A program made the translations under genes and the position numbers. Positions 62,552 to 64,000 of a stretch of DNA of 64,000 nucleotides are shown piece by piece; the first letter of the stretch is position 1, and each line of letters begins with the position of its first letter. This DNA is from Erythrobacter fulvus (lineage in GTDB: Bacteria; Pseudomonadota; Alphaproteobacteria; Sphingomonadales; Sphingomonadaceae): positions 1-64,000 of the forward strand of contig NZ_JAQQXQ010000004.1 of assembly GCF_028595285.1 (NCBI RefSeq). The letters are read 5' to 3'. A model generated the notes under the pieces. The model ran no database searches. It had not been told where the DNA came from and saw only the letters and a list, made by a program, of their open reading frames with translations.

Positions 62552-64000
62552 TCCGCCGCCTGCCAGACGGGCTGGCCGTCATCGTCAATGGTCGAACCAT
62601 CCGGCCACGGCTTTCCGGTGAGCACAGGATACCACGCCGCCGGTTCGTCACCCACCGCCTCGCGCAGCAGATCAAGCCGCCGCACCGCGCTTTCGCGGCC
62701 GGAAAGGACCGTCAGCACCTCGGGCGCGCCCGACAGGTCTAACCGGACGACCACGCTGGCATCGGGCTGTCGCACAAGGAAACAGCGGCTATGCGCGGGC
62801 AAGCTCCGGATCAGCGCGAATTCGTGTTCGGTCAGGCCGAAACCGTCGCAGTAATCCTCGGGCCGCGCGCGGCTGTTGGGCATGAACACCATCGTCGCGG
62901 TCTGTTCGACCAGCGCGGTGGAAATCCGGCTGTCGAGCGCATCACGCGCCGACTGGGTGGCGAAACCGACCAGCGCATTGCGCTTTCTCAACGTCTTGAG
63001 CCAGTCGCGGATGCGCGCGGCGAACACCTCGTCATCCAGCGCCTTCCAGCCTTCGTCGATCAGGATCATGGTCGGCTGCCCGTCCAGCCGCTCGTCGATG
63101 CGGTGGAACAGATACATCATGGTCGGCGTGCGCAGGCGCGGGTTTTCGAGCAGCGCAGTCATGTCGAAGCCGAGCACGCGCGTCGTCAGGTCAAGCCGGT
63201 CCTGCGCGTTGTCGAACAGCCAGCTATGCTCGCCCTCCCCGATCCACGCAGCCAGACGATCGGCCAGATCGCCCGGTTCGGGGCGGCGGGTGCCCGCCAG
63301 CAATTCCTTGAAATGCCTGAGGCGGCGCAGGCTCGCGGCGTTGGCATAGGTCGCATCGACCGCGGCGCTGATGGTTGCGAATTCCTCCGGCCCGTCGGCC
63401 TTCAGCAGCACCGCCAGCCAGTCGCGCAGGAAGGCGCGGTTGGCGGGGCTGTCGGGCAGCGAGAGCGGGTTGAAGCCGGTGGGCGCACCCGGCGCGATCC
63501 GGTCATACCGGCCGCCGATGCCGCGAATGAACAGCTCTGCCCCGCGATCCTTGTCGAACAGGATGGTGCGCGGTTTGAACTTCTGCGCCTGCGCAGCGAG
63601 GAAGTTCATCACCACCGTCTTGCCCGAACCCGACGGCCCAATGACGCTGAAATTGCCCAGATCGCCGTGGTGGAAATTGAAGAAGAACGGGGTCGCGCTG
63701 GTGGTTTCCAGCAGGGTCACCGCGTCGCCCCAGTGATTGCCGCTCGCCTGACCCAGCGCAAAGCCGTGGAAAGACCCGAAGCCCGCCATATTGGCCGAAG
63801 AAATCAGCGCGCGGCGCACGATATATTCCTCGTTGCCGGGGAACTGTGCCCAGAAGGCGGGTTCGAGATTGGTATCCTCGCGCACCGCGATTGCGCCGGT
63901 ATCGGCCAGCGCGGCAGCGCAAGCGGCCATCGCATCGTCGAGGCGCGGGAGCGTGGCCTCGCGCACCAGCACAGTGAGGTGATGATCGCCAAAGCCCACC
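62548..64000 (-). CDS. virB4: Type IV secretion ATPase VirB4, C-terminal part (cut by window edge)
   Basis: The visible 484 codons are the C-terminal portion of the large VirB4 ATPase that drives pilus biogenesis. Seen: NFSVIGPSGSGKTVVMNFLA (Walker A), TILFDKDRGAELFIRGIGGRY, and TMILIDEGWKALDDEVFAARIRDWLKTLRKRNALVGFATQSARDAL (Walker B and sensor). The N-terminal domain and the start lie beyond base 64000. The product stop overlaps the virB6 start by four bases. It is the most conserved gene of the cluster. Confidence 0.93.
   Translation of the reverse strand, partial: VGFGDHHLTVLVREATLPRLDDAMAACAAALADTGAIAVREDTNLEPAFWAQFPGNEEYIVRRALISSANMAGFGSFHGFALGQASGNHWGDAVTLLETTSATPFFFNFHHGDLGNFSVIGPSGSGKTVVMNFLAAQAQKFKPRTILFDKDRGAELFIRGIGGRYDRIAPGAPTGFNPLSLPDSPANRAFLRDWLAVLLKADGPEEFATISAAVDATYANAASLRRLRHFKELLAGTRRPEPGDLADRLAAWIGEGEHSWLFDNAQDRLDLTTRVLGFDMTALLENPRLRTPTMMYLFHRIDERLDGQPTMILIDEGWKALDDEVFAARIRDWLKTLRKRNALVGFATQSARDALDSRISTALVEQTATMVFMPNSRARPEDYCDGFGLTEHEFALIRSLPAHSRCFLVRQPDASVVVRLDLSGAPEVLTVLSGRESAVRRLDLLREAVGDEPAAWYPVLTGKPWPDGSTIDDDGQPVWQAAE

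Overview
The window is high-GC DNA from an alphaproteobacterium. It most resembles a carotenoid-producing member of the Sphingomonadales, perhaps Erythrobacteraceae. This placement is an inference from gene content: an overlapping crtW-crtZ pair, an ATP synthase zeta inhibitor, an NDUFS4-like complex I subunit, a DUF6456 regulator, a TonB-receptor catabolic cluster, and a chromosomal VirB-type secretion operon.

Left end (1-7.3 kb): mobile DNA. The first 120 bases are the end of an IS3-family insertion sequence whose orfA runs off the window. Next comes a compact integrated element of about 6.7 kb. On its right it is bounded by a tRNA-Tyr gene and a P4-type tyrosine integrase. On its left (510-542) it is bounded by a degenerate 33-base copy of the tRNA 3' end. 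TGTGGG-type repeats, probably integrase arm sites, lie just inside both ends. The element carries an HUH (rolling-circle type) Rep-like protein, two short palindromes near its start, an excisionase-like helix-turn-helix protein, a cysteine-cluster phage-type protein, a PC4-like small protein and a previously untracked 53-codon coupled ORF. Its cargo is a secreted protein and a membrane-protein/beta-propeller pair.

Housekeeping core (7.5-41.5 kb): rlmB, a lipoprotein, hupB, lon, ybaB-dnaX with the SRP RNA, an NDUFS4-like gene, hrpB-ispB, chorismate mutase, and an ECF sigma factor with a membrane-anchored partner. A SIMPL/PepSY/response regulator/histidine kinase group follows, then an Uup-like ABC-F ATPase, two small regulators, a glycosyltransferase, yajC-secD-secF, tRNA-Pro, crtW-crtZ, a fatty acid desaturase and a thioesterase. 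Last come leuC-small membrane protein-leuD, a quinone oxidoreductase, the zeta inhibitor, bolA-grxD and a Nudix hydrolase.

Catabolic cluster (41.6-53.5 kb): two divergent operons flank a GntR/FCD regulator. Leftward are a racemase-fold protein lacking both catalytic cysteines, two NTF2-like proteins and a TonB-dependent receptor. Rightward are an HMG-CoA-lyase-like enzyme, HyuA, HyuB, a CaiB-type CoA-transferase and an isochorismatase-type amidase. The same 13-base site, centred on TTGTATACAA, precedes both operons, so they are probably one regulon. The substrate is unknown; a cyclic amide, imide or hydantoin-like compound, or a ketone, is the best guess.

Right end (53.5-64 kb): tRNA-Arg, a queuosine-precursor transporter, ppk1-ppx, and a leftward type IV secretion operon (virB4, virB6, virB9, virB10, virB11) that continues past the window edge. 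It shows no virB5, virB7 or virB8 between virB4 and virB11.
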